Positions 1 through 7,726 of a stretch of DNA of 24,626 nucleotides are shown piece after piece. Each line of letters starts with the position of its first letter. Positions within the stretch are counted from its first letter, which is position 1. A program made the position numbers and the translations under genes. The notes under the pieces are model-generated. The model saw nothing but the letters and a program-made list of their open reading frames with translations, was not told the origin of the DNA and did no database searches. The stretch comes from an uncultured Bacilli bacterium (GTDB taxonomy: Bacteria; Bacillota_I; Bacilli_A; RF39; UBA660): assembly GCA_905236935.1 (NCBI GenBank), contig CAJOQL010000020.1, forward strand, positions 1 through 24,626, written 5' to 3'.

Positions 1-95
1 AAATCAGGCATAGATATTATAACTCCATTTTTATTCTTAACTAATCCATTATCTAAATCTTCTAGATATTTTTCGGTAATATTTTCTTTATTCAT
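1..95 (-). CDS. 5' end of an unidentified gene, cut by the window edge
   Basis: An open frame enters from 95 and runs off the left edge. It encodes about 31 residues beginning MNKENITEKYLEDLDNG. The ATG at 93-95 is chosen because a GAAAGG ribosome site lies 6 bases upstream. Another in-frame ATG at 99-101 would touch that site. The fragment is rich in Asn, Lys and Glu and has no signal peptide. It is too short to assign to a family. Confidence 0.5.
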   Translation of the reverse strand, partial: MNKENITEKYLEDLDNGLVKNKNGVIISMPD

Positions 96-304
96 TTTCA
101 TCCTTTCATATGTAAGCACGTGCTAGAGGTTTTCATCCTCTACTATTTATATTACCGGGAAAGACCTTATTTCCTTTTTTATTTTTGCATTTTGTTAATA
201 ACTCTTGCATTTTGTGGAAAACTAGGTAAAATCTCAAATTTTTATGTACAAATTTTTTAAAAGTGAAAATATATTTTTTTGCAAAATAATAACAACATAA
301 AAAA

Positions 305-328
305 CAGAGATAATTTCTCATATCTCTG
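305..328 (-). terminator. rho-independent terminator (minus strand)
   Basis: Perfect 7-bp arms CAGAGAT/ATCTCTG (305-311 and 322-328) with a 10-base loop. On the minus strand the hairpin is followed by six T. It lies about 200 bases past the surface-protein stop codon at 525 and is the first U-tract hairpin after that gene, so the transcript may carry a long 3' untranslated region. Confidence 0.6.
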
Positions 329-460
329 ATTTACACCATATTTAAACAGCCCCTAAATTTATGACTTTTTAACTTTGACATATTTATGACTTTCTATACT
401 AACAATTACATTAAATTATAATGTAACCTATAGCTTTCATTTCAACATTAATTCACCATT

Positions 461-505
461 TATTTGCCCCAAAGGTTTGGTGCAAATATTTATCGATTTT
501 TCGAT
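461..505. repeat. two inverted repeats just downstream of the surface-protein gene
   Basis: The larger has 13-base arms at 461-473 and 476-488 with one mismatch. The smaller is ATCGA-TTTT-TCGAT at 492-505. Reading with the gene at 525-2354, they start about 19 and 36 bases after the stop codon. No T-run follows either, so they do not look like terminators. In characterised diversity-generating retroelements, a hairpin or cruciform downstream of the variable repeat helps target recognition. That role here is inference. Confidence 0.5.
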
Positions 506-524
506 TACGGCTTTATATTTCATC

Positions 525-2354
525 TTACGTTTCTTTAATTATGTATGGGTCAGAACTTGTGCCTTCGCCTCCTAAAACCTCAACCGTCGATATTAGAGAA
601 ACTGCCGGACGCACCCCGTAGCCATTCGCAACGTAGCTGCCGTACAAGTAACCCGTCGAATCCACGCGCCACACGCGAGACAAGTGATTACTGGCACTGA
701 AGTGAGCCGGCGACATAGTCCAATAAAATCCTCCCGTATTTAAATAATAATTTGCATTAACAGTATTATATCTTGCTCCTGCAAAAGCTACTTCATCAGC
801 TGTAAGCAAACCTATTTTATATCCATTTAATGCTCCATTACCTTTAGCATTATTATTATCGTTCTCACTACTTGCCGCTGTATATCTTGATAAGTTTCCA
901 CCACTAGCATCATTTGGGCAAATTAATGACGGATTCATATTCTCTTCTACGTCTTCAGCATATAATCTACCTCTTGCACTAAAGTATGTATCTGTTCCAA
1001 ATTCTACTCCTGTTCCTGCAGAATATGATGCAATCGATTTATCACCACACCATATTACATCAGCCAATTTTCCTTTTAATGTATCAGAAGTAAACGTTTG
1101 ATTATACCATGTTTTTAAATAAGATAAGATATCACTATCATTAGTATTAGCATGAACAGCACTGTATGTTGTTCCCATTACGTCCCCATACATAAAGCCA
1201 ATTCCCGCTGGTCTATTTGAGGTATATACATCAGATCTACCTAAAGCATCCGCAACCTCTACTCCATTTACTATATTTTTTAAACCTGTCCATTCTTTAT
1301 CATTAAATGCACTTGTACCATCACCCTCATTAACTACTGCATCTGAAGTACTTGTACAACTATTAGCATCATTCCATAAGAATAATTTAATATTTCCATT
1401 TCCATCTATTCTAACAATCTTCCAGCATTTACCTGCAAACAAAACATAGTTATTTTGAATATTTCCTCTAAAATAGTAAGATGTACCATAATCATCTGTT
1501 GCACTTGCAAGTACTGCTTCATTTACATCACTTATTTTTTGACCAGGCGTTGTTAGAGATTCACTAACTTCATAATCATCAAATATTTTAGATATTAAAC
1601 TAGATGCTCCTATAGGATTAAAGTTAATATTACATCTAGTTAAACCAGTATCAATATTTAAAACATTTAATACCCATTTGCCATTCTCCCATTTAACAGT
1701 TCCTATAGCATTAGATATATTTCCATTTCCTACAACACATGATACACTTGGTAAATAACCTCTAGATGTTGGAAATGAATCACTTAACTCTCCGTTTATA
1801 TATGCTGCTATATAAGCATCATCTTCTGGATATTTTTCAGTTATATCTCTATCTAAAGTTAAAGCATTATGAGCAAATCCTGCATTAATACCTAATTTAA
1901 TATAATATTTTGTTTCAGTATCATTAGTTATAACTAATCTAATAGATTTATTACCATTTATATTTATTTGACCAGTTATACCATCTTTTGTAAGAGTAGA
2001 ATACTCTACTTTTACTCCCTCTACTGTACTTACTTCATTATCACAAGATGCACTATCACATACATTATAAGTAAGCTCATAATTAGTATCCATTTCATTT
2101 AGATTAAGTAGTAAAACATTTTCTTTAGTAACCATATTAGCAGGTGCTTCAATTATAAAAGTTTCATTACCATTAATAATAGTTTTATAAGTAAGAGTTC
2201 CTACTCTAATATTAGCTGCCCTGTTATTAGTACTTTGTGTAAAAGCACTAAAAGTTACATTTAAGGCAATACATAATAATACTAAAATACTTAATACTGT
2301 AGAATACATCAAACCTTTATTTCTTTTTAAGTTTATAAATAAATCTCTAACCAT
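525..2354 (-). CDS. Membrane-anchored surface protein with a DGR-target-like C-terminus
   Basis: A 609-residue protein with one N-terminal membrane segment (about residues 15-37) after a Lys/Arg-rich start, so the bulk should lie outside the cell. The start at 2354 is chosen because AAAGTAGG lies 9 bases upstream. A TTG at 2384 would fall inside the -10 box, and an ATG at 2378 has no ribosome site. Around residues 290-335 is the pattern YYFRGN..NNYVLFAGKCWKIVRI, which I know from large repeated surface families of uncultured Firmicutes. The end (residues 546-583) carries WTMSP...VWRVDS.GYL.G.YV..GYGVRP, a C-type-lectin or FGE-like ending. The DNA for those 38 codons (606-719) is about 59% GC with only 17 A in 114 bases, unlike the rest of the gene. 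That pattern fits a diversity-generating retroelement variable repeat. Ligand and exact family are unknown. Confidence 0.7.
   Translation of the reverse strand: MVRDLFINLKRNKGLMYSTVLSILVLLCIALNVTFSAFTQSTNNRAANIRVGTLTYKTIINGNETFIIEAPANMVTKENVLLLNLNEMDTNYELTYNVCDSASCDNEVSTVEGVKVEYSTLTKDGITGQININGNKSIRLVITNDTETKYYIKLGINAGFAHNALTLDRDITEKYPEDDAYIAAYINGELSDSFPTSRGYLPSVSCVVGNGNISNAIGTVKWENGKWVLNVLNIDTGLTRCNINFNPIGASSLISKIFDDYEVSESLTTPGQKISDVNEAVLASATDDYGTSYYFRGNIQNNYVLFAGKCWKIVRIDGNGNIKLFLWNDANSCTSTSDAVVNEGDGTSAFNDKEWTGLKNIVNGVEVADALGRSDVYTSNRPAGIGFMYGDVMGTTYSAVHANTNDSDILSYLKTWYNQTFTSDTLKGKLADVIWCGDKSIASYSAGTGVEFGTDTYFSARGRLYAEDVEENMNPSLICPNDASGGNLSRYTAASSENDNNNAKGNGALNGYKIGLLTADEVAFAGARYNTVNANYYLNTGGFYWTMSPAHFSASNHLSRVWRVDSTGYLYGSYVANGYGVRPAVSLISTVEVLGGEGTSSDPYIIKET
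606..719 (-). repeat. Candidate DGR variable repeat (VR) in the 3' end of the surface gene
   Basis: This is a sharply bounded GC-rich patch: 71 of 120 bases at 601-720 are G or C, in a genome of about one-quarter GC. The coding strand is A-poor (about 15%). Codons are largely NNC/NNG types such as TAC, CAC, GGC, AGC and CGC, which the neighbouring genes rarely use. It encodes residues 546-583 and ends in GYGVRP. No template repeat or reverse transcriptase is in the window, so any such system would act from elsewhere in the genome. Confidence 0.5.
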
Positions 2355-2383
2355 AAGTATTAACCTACTTTCTATCATATTCA

Positions 2384-2389
2384 ATTATA
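2384..2389 (-). promoter_or_regulatory. -10 box for the surface-protein gene
   Basis: A perfect TATAAT on the minus strand, with a weak TTGTAT 18 bases upstream. Transcription would start near 2377, which rules out the TTG at 2384 as start codon and supports 2354. Confidence 0.45.
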
Positions 2390-2544
2390 CTATAAAATAA
2401 ATAGTTTATACAAGTGTTAAATTTAAGTAAATTAATTGCATAAATTTACGTTAGCTTGTCATAGGTTTTAACTTATCAGAATTCATTATTATAATACCAC
2501 CATATATTCATATTTATTTATATTTAGAATATAAGCAGCATTTT

Positions 2545-2915
2545 CTTTTATTAAAATTAAAAAAAGCTGTTTCATTATAATCGTATCTTCCATCAGCAAC
2601 TAAATATTTAATAACACTCCTAGCCCATGAAAAAAGTTAAACTTCATCAAATATTATTAAATTTTCTCTATCATAAAGTTTAACATCAAAATATTTAGAT
2701 AGATACATTAAAAAACTATCTAAATTTTCAATATATTCAAAAAATAAATTTTTAATTTCATTATTTACTGTATTAAAATCAATTAAAATATAAGATTTAT
2801 AGTATTATCTACTAAATTATACTACTTTTTCCTACTCTTCATACTCCATCTAGTAAAAAGCTGTTTTACCATTTGAATAATCTTTCCAATTATGATTTAA
2901 ACACTTTTTTCTTAT
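2545..2915 (-). pseudogene. Decayed AAA_14-type ATPase (DUF4143 class), truncated
   Basis: Translating the minus strand with frame changes recovers recognisable pieces in order: NHNWKDYSNGKTAFLLDGV, then RVGKSS (Walker A), then YKSYILIDFNTVNNEIKNLF, ENLIIFDEV (Walker B) and ARSVIKYLVADGRYDYNET. These match the start of the AAA_14/DUF4143 ATPase family, often found in accessory regions. Several stops, including TGA in the Walker A segment and TAA right after FDEV, plus at least one frame change, break it. The C-terminal two-thirds of the family is absent. The likely start codon is now ATA near 2915. The remaining 2385-2544 shows only the upstream gene's promoter. Confidence 0.75.
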
Positions 2916-2959
2916 TGTTCCTCACTTTTTTAATAAATTATCACATCTTTGAAGTTAAA

Positions 2960-3376
2960 CTATAATTCTCCTAAAGTTATAGTATTATCTTTTTTCTCAT
3001 TTATATGAGCATTTTCATTAATAAACTCTTCTATAGTATTTATATAATTGCTTTCATTAGTTTCTTTAAAATTAGTAACTAATTTTTTATATTTATTTGG
3101 ATATTTATTATCTAAAGATAAAAATAATTTAGGTTTATCAAATTTAGTTAAATATCTAAGTTCTAATCCTAGTCCAAATGAAGGATTAGATAATTCTACT
3201 ATTATAATATCTGCTTTATCCATTAAATCTTTAGTATATTTATCTTTATAATCATTTGTCATTGGTAATATTAAATTATGAGATAAACAAACTGAACTTG
3301 ACAAAACTTTTTTATATAATAAATTACTATAATCAAACTTAGTACTATGAATAAAATATATATTTAATCTACGCAT
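2960..3376 (-). CDS. Small protein resembling nucleoside 2-deoxyribosyltransferases
   Basis: A 138-residue cytosolic protein without membrane segments. It starts with a beta strand RRLNIYFIH and has KADIIIVELSNPSFGLGLELRYLTKFDKPKLFLSL at about residues 54-88. That alpha/beta layout, with an acidic residue following the hydrophobic strand and a GxGxELRY stretch, resembles the nucleoside 2-deoxyribosyltransferase-like fold (nucleotide salvage or NAD-related enzymes). This is family resemblance only; substrate unknown. The start has AGGAGA 7 bases upstream. It sits alone between a broken ATPase and a repeat patch, suggesting an accessory cargo gene. A 7-bp inverted repeat (2959-2965/2977-2983) overlaps its stop codon but lacks a good T-run. 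Confidence 0.5.
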   Translation of the reverse strand: MRRLNIYFIHSTKFDYSNLLYKKVLSSSVCLSHNLILPMTNDYKDKYTKDLMDKADIIIVELSNPSFGLGLELRYLTKFDKPKLFLSLDNKYPNKYKKLVTNFKETNESNYINTIEEFINENAHINEKKDNTITLGEL

Positions 3377-3401
3377 TTATATTCTCCTAATCTACAATAA
3401 A

Positions 3402-3410
3402 ATTATAGCA
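3402..3410 (-). promoter_or_regulatory. Extended -10 promoter for the gene at 2960-3376
   Basis: TG-C-TATAAT on the minus strand (TATAAT at 3402-3407). There is no good -35, but the extended -10 compensates. It lies about 26 bases before the start codon. Confidence 0.5.
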
Positions 3411-3440
3411 TTTTTATTATTATCTAACAATATTATTAAT

Positions 3441-3530
3441 CCGTTTTTAAAAGTTTTGCTGAACCATTTTTAAGAATTTTGTTGACCCATTTTTAAGACT
3501 TTTAGTCGACACTTTTTAAAACATTTGCAT
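3441..3530. repeat. Four degenerate ~23-base tandem repeats, possible IS end remnant
   Basis: Units begin near 3441, 3463, 3486 and 3510. They share a core CCATTTTTAAGA followed by TTTTG(T/C)TGA, with the outer copies more diverged. Multiple short repeats containing GTTGACCCA-like motifs are typical of the ends of some IS21-family elements. I see no transposase next to them, so this would be a solo relic. The last unit contains the -35 region of tmcAL. Confidence 0.45.
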
Positions 3531-3552
3531 TAAATAACTAATTTGCTATAAT
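3525..3552 (+). promoter_or_regulatory. Sigma-A-type promoter of tmcAL
   Basis: TTGCAT (3525-3530), a 16-base spacer, then a perfect TATAAT (3547-3552), 20 bases before the start codon. The -35 is weak and lies in the repeat patch. Confidence 0.5.
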
Positions 3553-3571
3553 ACATACGAAGAGGTGAACT

Positions 3572-4684
3572 ATGGAAATTATTGGTATTGTAGGTGAATA
3601 TAACCCTTTTCATAATGGGCATATTTATCATATAAATAAAATAAAAGAAATGTATCCAGATTCATTAATTATTCTTGTTCTTAATGGATATTTTTTAGAA
3701 CGTGGTGAGATTAGTATTTTAACTAAAGAAGATAAAGTAAAAATTGCCTTACAAAATAATATTGATATTGTTTTAGAACTTCCCTTTGTTTTTGGTTCAC
3801 AATCTGCTGATATTTTTGCAGAAAACTCTATTTTAATGTTAGATAAATTAAAATGTAATAAAATTATATTTGGTTCTGAATGTAATAATATAGATTTACT
3901 TACTAATATTGCTAAAATAGAATTACAAGAAGATTTTAATTTAAAATTAAAAAATAATTTAAATAAAGGAATAAATTATCCAACTGCTTTAAATAAATCT
4001 ATTGGAATAAATATAAGTAGTCCTAATGATTTATTAGGCATATCTTACATAAAAGCAATACTTAAAAATAACTTAAATATTACTCCTATTTCTATTAAAA
4101 GAACAAATGATTATCATGATACTACATCTAATGATAAAATAATAAGTGCCTCTAACATAAGAGAAAAAATTAAAAATAATATTGATATTTCTAACTATAC
4201 ACCCTACTATTCATTTATTAAATCTATTAATAATGATTTATTATTTAATTTAATTAAATATAAAATTTTAACTAGTCATAATTTAAATAAATATTTAACA
4301 GTTGATGAAGGAATAGAATATAAACTATTAAAAGAAATAAATAATGTTAAATCAATAGATGAATTAATTAAAAAAGTAAAATCTAAAAGATATACATATA
4401 ATCGCATACAAAGAATGCTTATTCATATACTAATAGGTCTTACTAAAGAAGATAAAAATAATTTAAAATTAGAATATATAAAACTATTAGGTTTTAATTC
4501 TAAAGGTCAAGAATATTTAAGTAATTTAAAATGTAATATTCCAGTTCAAAGAAAAATATCAGATAAATATTTAGCTCAAAAATATGAGCTTATTGCATCA
4601 TCTATTTATGATTTATTAATGAATACTAATACTTTAGAATTTGAATTATCAAATAAACCTATTAGAAAAGTTAAGGACTTTTAG
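3572..4684 (+). CDS. tmcAL: tRNA(Met) cytidine acetate ligase (TmcAL/YlbM)
   Basis: The enzyme activates acetate with ATP and acetylates C34 of elongator tRNA-Met, making ac4C for accurate AUG decoding. Residues 1-20 (MEIIGIVGEYNPFHNGH) give the nucleotidyltransferase start with the HNGH motif at 14-17. An RGE motif follows near residues 44-46 (RGEISI, where relatives usually have RGEPA). GSQSADIFAENS is at about 75-86. ISASNIREKI near residue 190 is the second ATP-binding motif (ISxSxxR), and VDEGIEYKLL precedes the C-terminal domain. At 370 residues it is slightly shorter than the Bacillus protein (about 415). AGAGGTG gives a clear ribosome site. It is transcribed alone. The family assignment is firm; activity was not tested. 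Confidence 0.92.
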   Translation: MEIIGIVGEYNPFHNGHIYHINKIKEMYPDSLIILVLNGYFLERGEISILTKEDKVKIALQNNIDIVLELPFVFGSQSADIFAENSILMLDKLKCNKIIFGSECNNIDLLTNIAKIELQEDFNLKLKNNLNKGINYPTALNKSIGINISSPNDLLGISYIKAILKNNLNITPISIKRTNDYHDTTSNDKIISASNIREKIKNNIDISNYTPYYSFIKSINNDLLFNLIKYKILTSHNLNKYLTVDEGIEYKLLKEINNVKSIDELIKKVKSKRYTYNRIQRMLIHILIGLTKEDKNNLKLEYIKLLGFNSKGQEYLSNLKCNIPVQRKISDKYLAQKYELIASSIYDLLMNTNTLEFELSNKPIRKVKDF

Positions 4685-4718
4685 TTATAGAGAATATAAT
4701 CATTTTGTTGCTAGAAAA

Positions 4719-4751
4719 AACCTCGTTTCCTAGATTCCAAGAAACGAGGTT
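4719..4751 (-). terminator. Strong hairpin terminator between tmcAL and the prepilin-like gene
   Basis: Perfect 11-bp arms (4719-4729 and 4741-4751, AACCTCGTTTC/GAAACGAGGTT) with an 11-base loop. Six T follow on the minus strand, so it best ends the gene at 4934-7651, about 180 bases past its stop. On the plus strand the downstream T content is weaker, but it may also stop tmcAL transcription. Confidence 0.8.
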
Positions 4752-4933
4752 AATATCATTTTAAGTGTACTTTAACTATATCACTTCATTTTATATCTCT
4801 GCTTCACACTAGATTTTATTAAAACCATTTTTTCACCAACACTAATTGGCAAAGAAAATATTTTTCATTTTCATAGTTAATAAATTAACAATTTGGATAT
4901 GAATATATCCTTTAAACTCGAACTTATACAACA

Positions 4934-7651
4934 CTACCATGCATGGTACGTAAGCGGAGAAGGAATATCCCAGTCTGAAAGAATTAACTCTATATAATAA
5001 CCACATTCCTTAGGATGATAAACATCTGCTAATATATAATATGCATAATGAGTATAAACATAATCATAACGCTCAATTGGTGTAGTTACCTTTTTTCCGA
5101 TAAGATTTTTGTCTAAAGCACTTGCATCACTTTTAGGACTTATTAATACAGGCACATGGTCTCCATAATTATGTAAACTCTTTAAAGTACCAAATCCATA
5201 AATATCATAATCATCAAAGTTCCACCTATACGCAGTTATTTGTTGAGTTTTACCAGGTTCTGCACGTGGTAATACAATTGTACCAAAAGCTTCGCTATAA
5301 TATCTATAAAGAAGTGTATCACCACCAATATATGGATGAATTGGTTTATTGCTGAATACAAAACATCCAGATACTCCAGAATTATAACCATTTGAACCAC
5401 AATATACCTTTTCATAATTACATGTTACAGTAGTTTTTTTCGTTGTAGTTGTAGTAGTTCTAGTAGTTGTAGTAGTAGTTGGCTTTGCAACATTTGCAGT
5501 ATATGTTTTTACATTGCTACTATTTCCAGCATCATTTTTTGCCATATATCTAATATAATATTTTCCCGTAAGAGTTTTAAAATTATCAATTCTTTTACCA
5601 TTATTAACTTCTATATTTGGCGTACAACTTCCTGTTGCATCTTTACAATAATAAAGTTTAACTGGGCTTGGTCCACTTGTTTCTTTAGTAATTATAAAGT
5701 CTAATCCATTAGATGACACTTGTCCACTTGTAACTGGAGTATTAGTTCCAGTTTTATATGCTACTATATTTGCAGCAGGAGTAATGGTATCTATCTTAAC
5801 AAATACTGTAATAGTAGTGATGTTACCAGCATTACTTTCAACTTCCCACTGAGCACTTCTAAAACCATTATCTTTTAAATATGCATATTCACTAGAAGGA
5901 GTTGATGAACCACCAGAAAAATCTGAATCCGTATATTCTGATAAATTACTTTTACTCCAGCGCCATGTTATATTTTTTATTCCTGATAAAGCACTACTTT
6001 CAAATTTATAGGTTATTCCAGTTTTACTCCAATCACCAGGTAGATATACTCTCGTATCATTTTTATAAATTGAAGGTGCATATAATTGAGAACCTGCATT
6101 ATTTGTTTTACTACTATCATAGTTATATATAGTTGATATAATTTTAGGTTTTTCATTATCTAAATACATAATAGCACCTGTTATTGTTTCTCGGTCTAAT
6201 ACATTTCCTGCTCTATCTTTTATTTCTGCATCTTTATTACATATATATAGCGTACCAGGACCAGTTTTATTATCAATAGTTATTGTCTGTGTAATTTTAT
6301 TATCTCCAACTTTTGGTGTGAGTGTTACATAATCAGTCATAGTATTACAATTTCCACTATCTTTATTCCAAGAATAATATATTTTTATAGGCGTATTAGA
6401 TAACCCACTTCCATTTTTATCTTCTATTGTTACAGTTGCAGTTTTACTTTTCGAATATGTTGTTCCATTTGGAACATTTAATGTCATTGTTGGTGCTGCA
6501 TTATCTAAATACATATCACTACTTAATATAGTTCCTTTTGCAACTTCATTTCCAGCATTATCACTTATTGCTTCATCCTTATTACATATATAAAGTTTTC
6601 CAGAGCCAGACTTGTTTTCTATAGTTATTGTTTGTGTAATATTAGAGCTTCCATTTTCCGGTTCCATTATTATATAACTAGTCATGTCATTACATGATAT
6701 TGGAGTTGTTGACCATCTATAATATATTTTTATAGGTGCTTCTGATAAACCACCGCCACCAACAGTATCCGAAATTGTTACATTTGCAGCTTTAATAGAT
6801 TCATATGTAGTCCCATTTTCTACATTTAATGTTATTGTTGGTGCTATATTATCATAATTATAAGGACCATAAACATCACCTTTAAAACTATAATCTCTAG
6901 TAGTAAAAATATTTGGCTTTAACCATAAAAAATAGCTACCATTTAACCCACTTCCTAAAATACTATGAGAAATACTTTTATCACTTTCACCATATTGCAA
7001 ATTAATAGTAGTATATGCTGGTTCAGCAGTTTGTGAAGCACTCCAACCACATGATAATGTCCCATTAGGCTTAAAAAAATCATTACCACTAGTTATATCA
7101 ATAAAAATAGTCTTAGTTGAACTCCAAGCAGTATCTTTCATAGGATTAACAGTCATTTCTGGCTTAGCAGTAATTTTTCTAGTAGTAACTATTTCCTTAG
7201 GAGGAGTTGCTGAAAATGCTTTTGTTTTTAAATCATAATAAAGTTCTAAAATTTCATCATTCATTGAACTATTATCTACAGGATTAATTACTTGTTTATT
7301 ATTCTTATTATCAAATTTTATAAGATTATTTGATGCCATCGTCCCATATTTTACTTTACACTTTAAATAATCAGATTCTTGAACGCATCCCTCTACATCA
7401 TTTTGCTTATTAAGACCGATAAAACATTCCGAATTACTACTAGCATCATATATAAAGCATTTTCGATTTTCTTGAGCCCAAAGGACTAAAGCACTAACAG
7501 TAGTACTTTTCTTTGTTTCGAGCATTTTCTGTTTAGTTTTTTGACTAGAGCCTAAAATATTAAGTACAAAAATTACAGCAAGAATTCCTAAAATTACTAC
7601 AACAGCTAATATCTCAACTAAAGTAAAACCTTTATTATTTTTATCTATCAT
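4934..7651 (-). CDS. Giant prepilin-like surface protein with Ig-like repeats
   Basis: A 905-residue protein. Residues 1-33 are a class III prepilin leader: KNNKG^FTLVE with cleavage expected after Gly8, the conserved Glu at mature position 5, then a hydrophobic helix. A Cys-containing head follows (about 60-150). Two tandem copies of a ~115-residue Ig/cadherin-like domain occupy about 269-383 and 383-498; each has P(T)ITLNV.NGTTY, PIKIYY.W, ITQTITI.NK, LYICNKD and D.AGN. Further beta-rich domains fill 500-720, a Thr-rich linker spans 724-743, and a unique Cys-containing C-terminal domain spans 744-905. Normal pilins are 120-200 residues, so this would be a pilus-tip adhesin or a pseudopilin-displayed binding protein. 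No pilus ATPase, platform protein or prepilin peptidase is nearby. GGTGAT lies 5 bases before the ATG. Binding target unknown. Confidence 0.78.
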   Translation of the reverse strand: MIDKNNKGFTLVEILAVVVILGILAVIFVLNILGSSQKTKQKMLETKKSTTVSALVLWAQENRKCFIYDASSNSECFIGLNKQNDVEGCVQESDYLKCKVKYGTMASNNLIKFDNKNNKQVINPVDNSSMNDEILELYYDLKTKAFSATPPKEIVTTRKITAKPEMTVNPMKDTAWSSTKTIFIDITSGNDFFKPNGTLSCGWSASQTAEPAYTTINLQYGESDKSISHSILGSGLNGSYFLWLKPNIFTTRDYSFKGDVYGPYNYDNIAPTITLNVENGTTYESIKAANVTISDTVGGGGLSEAPIKIYYRWSTTPISCNDMTSYIIMEPENGSSNITQTITIENKSGSGKLYICNKDEAISDNAGNEVAKGTILSSDMYLDNAAPTMTLNVPNGTTYSKSKTATVTIEDKNGSGLSNTPIKIYYSWNKDSGNCNTMTDYVTLTPKVGDNKITQTITIDNKTGPGTLYICNKDAEIKDRAGNVLDRETITGAIMYLDNEKPKIISTIYNYDSSKTNNAGSQLYAPSIYKNDTRVYLPGDWSKTGITYKFESSALSGIKNITWRWSKSNLSEYTDSDFSGGSSTPSSEYAYLKDNGFRSAQWEVESNAGNITTITVFVKIDTITPAANIVAYKTGTNTPVTSGQVSSNGLDFIITKETSGPSPVKLYYCKDATGSCTPNIEVNNGKRIDNFKTLTGKYYIRYMAKNDAGNSSNVKTYTANVAKPTTTTTTRTTTTTTKKTTVTCNYEKVYCGSNGYNSGVSGCFVFSNKPIHPYIGGDTLLYRYYSEAFGTIVLPRAEPGKTQQITAYRWNFDDYDIYGFGTLKSLHNYGDHVPVLISPKSDASALDKNLIGKKVTTPIERYDYVYTHYAYYILADVYHPKECGYYIELILSDWDIPSPLTYHAW

Positions 7652-7705
7652 TAAGCATCACCACTATAACAATAATACTACAATTTATAAGTAAAAAAAA
7701 GAAAA

Positions 7706-7726
7706 ATCGACTTAAAATGAGTCGAT
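7706..7726 (-). terminator. Terminator overlapping the end of khpA
   Basis: Perfect 7-bp arms ATCGACT/AGTCGAT (7706-7712, 7720-7726) followed on the minus strand by a long T-rich tract. The stem includes the last codons of khpA and part of its stop codon. It separates the rpsP-khpA unit from the prepilin-like gene. Confidence 0.75.

Larger units (their letters stand above)
96..524. other. 429-base intergenic region with hairpins and a short direct repeat
   Basis: No convincing gene is present: the one 62-codon minus-strand frame has low-complexity composition and no ribosome site. From left to right it holds a 10-bp palindrome (115-124) overlapping a 6-bp hairpin (124-142) in the leader of the gene at 95. 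TTGCATTTTGT occurs twice around 185-220. A minus-strand terminator lies at 305-328, and a 12-base direct repeat ATTTATGACTTT at 357-368 and 382-393. Two inverted repeats at 461-505 lie just past the stop codon of the surface gene at 525. Confidence 0.6.

Noticed and set aside
215..235. DnaA-box-like TTTTCCACA on the minus strand
   Set aside because: Only one copy, with one mismatch, and no dnaA or dnaN nearby, so no origin is supported.
133..321. 62-codon minus-strand frame in the left intergenic region
   Set aside because: No ribosome site, Phe/Tyr/Lys-rich chance composition, and it covers hairpins and a terminator region.
2830..2860. TGA in the ATPase remnant read as Trp (alternative genetic code)
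   Set aside because: TGA ends gerAA within the ATGA overlap, and intact genes use TGG for Trp; other stops also break the remnant.
4934..5100. C-terminus of the prepilin-like protein as a second DGR variable repeat
   Set aside because: Base composition is only slightly raised and A is not depleted; no GVRP-type ending.
5440..5490. Thr-codon run as a microsatellite or CRISPR-like repeat
   Set aside because: It is in-frame coding DNA for a Thr-rich linker without spacers.
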